Assembly (NCBI RefSeq): GCF_029933015.1 | Contig: NZ_JAOZOZ010000023.1 | Span: forward strand, 1 to 18,107 | Origin: Hydrogenimonas sp. | GTDB lineage: Bacteria > Campylobacterota > Campylobacteria > Campylobacterales > Hydrogenimonadaceae | Length of the DNA: 18,107 bases | Direction of reading: 5' to 3' | Part shown: piece by piece, positions 16,081-18,107 of the stretch | Layout: each line of letters begins with the position of its first letter | Numbering within the stretch: the stretch's first letter is position 1 | Translations under genes and position numbers: made by a program | The notes under the pieces: model-generated | Database searches by the model: none | Told to the model about the DNA's origin: nothing | What the model saw: the letters and a program-made list of their open reading frames with translations, nothing else

Positions 16081-18030
16081 TTATGTATTGCACGCCAGAA
16101 TGGAGCAGAAACCCTCCCCCGCTCCGTCGCTTCCTCCGAATCTTTTCCAGTCGATTTTCGGCATCTTTCTGATACGCTCTTCGTAGGCCTCTTTCGTGAT
16201 CGGCTCGATCGGCATCTGTTCGTAGACCCCCTTCTGCTTTCTCGGCAGCATGGAGGCCGATTTGATGACGGGTGCGAACATCGCCAGCATCCGTTCGATC
16301 TGGCCGCCCTCCCTCTCTTCGTCGAAACTGATCGTACACGAGACCATGTTGTCGGCCCACTCCCGCTGAAGCATCGCCAAAAGCGCGAACTGCTCCCAGG
16401 CACTGACCTCGTCCACCGATCGGGGATTGTCGTACCGGACCGGAAACTCGAAGACCGTCGTGTTTTCGCTGTAGGCGTCCGGCGCGTGGGGCACCCCCGC
16501 TTCGATCAGAAACCGTGTGATCCGCTGGCTGTTTCCCACCCGCAGACGCCGTATCGCGTAGCGGCTGACGGGAAAGTGCATCCCCGGGCTCACGCCCGCC
16601 AGCAGGCTGATGGTGCCCGAGGGCTTGATCGCCGTCACCTTCAGGGAGACGGGAATGCCGGACTCTTTGGCGAGACGTTCGTTGACGCTGCGGACATGGC
16701 GGTAGGTATCCCTCAGGATCCTCGTCATCTTCGCGACACCGATCTTCTCGATCCAGTCGGTGATGCCCGAGATGCTCACACCGGTCCGCCGGTTTCTGGC
16801 GACGACGGCGTTGGTCTCCCTGCGGTGTGTCGGCAGCAGCGAAACCGTGATCGCGTAGAAGGTGGCGAACTCCACCGCCTCTTTGAACTCTTTTTCGCTT
16901 CGGCAGCGTGTCGGGAGGATTTCGGCGAGGTTGCAGAGCTCGTAACTCTCCAGGGCGATTTCCCCGCAGGGGTTGGTGAGCCACGCTTTGTCGGGTATCT
17001 CGTCACCGAAGCGTCCGTATTTCTGGACATTGACGAGATTGAGGATGCCGGGTTCGCCGTTGTGGCGGATCAGTTCGCTGATTTCGGGAAGTTTTTCGAA
17101 ATCCTCGTGTCTGTGGAGAACGACGGAGTTGTTGGACATCCACCCGATCTCTTTGCGGTCGGGAAATCTTTCGTAGTCTTTGAGATGGAGGAATGTTTCG
17201 TCGTGAGGAGATCCCAGCGCGATTTCGGCGGAGCGGCGCACGTTTCCCGCGACGACGCAGACACCGATGGCGTTGAAGACGTCGGCGACACACCGGGTAT
17301 GGTCGATTTCACCACGGCAGAAGCGATCCATGATCTTCTCCAGACGTCCATGAAGCTCCTTCAGAGGCTCAGGGCCCGACGCCGTGCCCCCGAATCCGTG
17401 GATCGGCGAACCGGCCGGTCTGATTTTGGAATAGTCGAAACGGTAGAAAGGCCCGCCGCGGCAGTAGCTCTCCAGCAGAAGCCGGACCGATCTCACCCAC
17501 CCCTCTTTGCTGTCTTCGATCACGTAGAGACGGGGGTTCTCCTTGTCGGGGATGGAGGCTTCCCCTCTCCAGACCGTATTGAAACCGACACCCACCCCGC
17601 TCATGAGCATATCCATCGCCCAGTCGGCGGAGTCGACCAGATCGGCCGTGTCGACGGCCCCGCAGTTGTAGAGTGCGGCACTGCCCCTCTCGTAGATGTA
17701 GTCGGTCCCCATGATCCATAGCCCGCGTCCCGGTGGCAGCCAGTGCATGGAAAAACAGCTTTCGGCCATGCGCTGGGCGAAGGGTTGCCACGCTTCGTCT
17801 CTCCAGGCGAGTCCCTGCTCTTTGTAGTGGTTTTTCCGGATGGAGAGCACACCTTCGACCACGCGGATCACCGTATCGGCCCAGTGCTCCTGGGATCCGT
17901 CCTTTTTCCTTCGGCTGTAGGTCCTGTAGTAGATCACTTCGCCGAAACCGTCGAAACCGAAGGAGGGTTGCATCTTTCTCAGACGTGCCTTGAACCCGTC
18001 TTCCAGGTAGAAACGTTCCGTCACTTTCAT
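16081..18030 (-). CDS. nrdJ: Adenosylcobalamin-dependent class II ribonucleotide reductase, monomeric
   Basis: From ATG 18030 the protein has 649 residues and follows the Lactobacillus leichmannii RTPR pattern throughout. It has GRGLWIMGTDY, YNCGAVDT (C123), IRPAGSPIHGFGGTASGPEP, VVAGNVRRSAEIALGS, TNPCGEIALESYELCNLAE (N353, thiyl C355, E357, C366), KPSGTISLLAGVSPGMHFP, and a C-terminal CSILAC pair (C642, C647). C123/C366 form the active-site redox pair and C642/C647 the regenerating pair, matching C119/C419 and C731/C736. It reduces ribonucleoside triphosphates using adenosylcobalamin, with no radical-generating partner subunit. It is about 90 residues shorter than the Lactobacillus enzyme; the shortening falls mostly between the first cysteine and SKEGWV. 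Nested ATGs at 18039, 18033 and 18030 follow AGGA; spacing favours 18030. An open frame continues to 18102, into the operator-like region. Confidence 0.93.
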   Translation of the reverse strand: MKVTERFYLEDGFKARLRKMQPSFGFDGFGEVIYYRTYSRRKKDGSQEHWADTVIRVVEGVLSIRKNHYKEQGLAWRDEAWQPFAQRMAESCFSMHWLPPGRGLWIMGTDYIYERGSAALYNCGAVDTADLVDSADWAMDMLMSGVGVGFNTVWRGEASIPDKENPRLYVIEDSKEGWVRSVRLLLESYCRGGPFYRFDYSKIRPAGSPIHGFGGTASGPEPLKELHGRLEKIMDRFCRGEIDHTRCVADVFNAIGVCVVAGNVRRSAEIALGSPHDETFLHLKDYERFPDRKEIGWMSNNSVVLHRHEDFEKLPEISELIRHNGEPGILNLVNVQKYGRFGDEIPDKAWLTNPCGEIALESYELCNLAEILPTRCRSEKEFKEAVEFATFYAITVSLLPTHRRETNAVVARNRRTGVSISGITDWIEKIGVAKMTRILRDTYRHVRSVNERLAKESGIPVSLKVTAIKPSGTISLLAGVSPGMHFPVSRYAIRRLRVGNSQRITRFLIEAGVPHAPDAYSENTTVFEFPVRYDNPRSVDEVSAWEQFALLAMLQREWADNMVSCTISFDEEREGGQIERMLAMFAPVIKSASMLPRKQKGVYEQMPIEPITKEAYEERIRKMPKIDWKRFGGSDGAGEGFCSILACNT

Positions 18031-18046
18031 CATTCTCATCCTGCTC

Positions 18047-18067
18047 TTTTGACAAATTGTATCAAAA
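18047..18067 (-). promoter_or_regulatory. Extended -10 promoter candidate inside an inverted repeat
   Basis: On the minus strand the sequence TGATACAAT reads as an extended -10 box (TACAAT at 18061-18056), about 25 bases before the reductase start. It is framed by perfect 6-bp arms TTTTGA/TCAAAA with a 9-base spacer, so a repressor bound there would cover the promoter. No -35 match (TTGACA) is seen at 17 bases. The leader would be only about 20 bases, too short for a cobalamin riboswitch. Confidence 0.45.
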
Positions 18068-18082
18068 CAGCGGCGAGTTTTG

Positions 18083-18102
18083 ATGATATTAACAAATATC
18101 AT
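18083..18102 (-). promoter_or_regulatory. Perfect 8-bp palindrome upstream of the reductase gene
   Basis: The arms ATGATATT (18083-18090) and AATATCAT (18095-18102) are exact inverted complements separated by AACA. The 20-bp symmetrical, AT-rich site lies about 55 bases upstream of the reductase start and about 20 bases upstream of the -10 candidate, where an activator or repressor could act. It does not match my memory of the NrdR box or of an FNR site (TTGAT-N4-ATCAA). The binding protein is unknown. Confidence 0.45.
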
Positions 18103-18107
18103 AACGA

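Noticed and set aside
18031..18102. Start of the reductase at ATG 18102, giving 673 residues
   Set aside because: The added residues (Ile, Lys, Arg, Cys mix) do not match RTPR N-termini, there is no room for an SD in the window, and they would be encoded by the promoter and palindromes.
18047..18107. Cobalamin riboswitch before the class II reductase
   Set aside because: No B12-box-like sequence is visible in the short upstream stretch, and the -10 candidate leaves a leader of only about 20 bases; anything beyond the right edge cannot be judged.

Overview
The window looks like part of the chromosome of a GC-rich member of the Campylobacterota (Epsilonproteobacteria). The evidence is the protein style (membrane-anchored MurF, compact RuvA and MurJ) and the gene order fapA-like / ruvA / ddl / hydrolase / murF on one strand with murJ-cysS diverging from it, an arrangement I recall from Campylobacter and Helicobacter. 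A deep-sea, Hydrogenimonas-like lineage is my guess from base composition; the sequence does not prove it.

Region 1 (1-11014, minus strand) is one long tightly packed transcription unit. In reading order it holds: a DUF342/FapA-like protein, ruvA, ddl, an MsbA-type ABC exporter, a Cys-based phosphatase, an alpha/beta hydrolase, acylphosphatase, murF, the TRAP permeases dctQ and dctM with a small inserted ORF between them, a HIT-family protein, and the first 36 codons of a membrane-anchored protein that runs off the left edge. Neighbours overlap or lie within 21 bp of each other. Many start at GTG or TTG, placed by overlap with the upstream stop codon. The core theme is the cell envelope: Ddl makes D-Ala-D-Ala, MurF attaches it to the peptidoglycan precursor, and the ABC exporter probably flips lipid A or another lipid.

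Region 2 (11015-16039) begins with an AT-rich divergent promoter region. The plus strand then carries murJ (lipid II flippase), cysS, an L,D-transpeptidase of the LdtD/YcbB type, and a MepK-like DUF882 endopeptidase. The last two plausibly form a pair that makes and cuts 3-3 peptidoglycan cross-links. With ddl, murF and murJ, the two transcription units cover precursor synthesis, flipping and remodelling.

Region 3 (16081-18107, minus strand) is a monomeric, adenosylcobalamin-dependent (class II) ribonucleotide reductase with all five expected cysteines, preceded by two palindromes and an extended -10 promoter candidate. It converges on the endopeptidase gene.

The strongest unexplained signal is at 1896-2065. 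A 128-bp, hairpin-rich segment lies between two perfect 21-bp copies of the first codons of dctM. It creates a 50-codon ORF that keeps ATGA stop/start overlaps on both sides, so translational coupling through the TRAP operon could survive the insertion. I found no CRISPR array, tRNA, rRNA, transposase or phage gene. No stretch over 300 bp lacks a gene.
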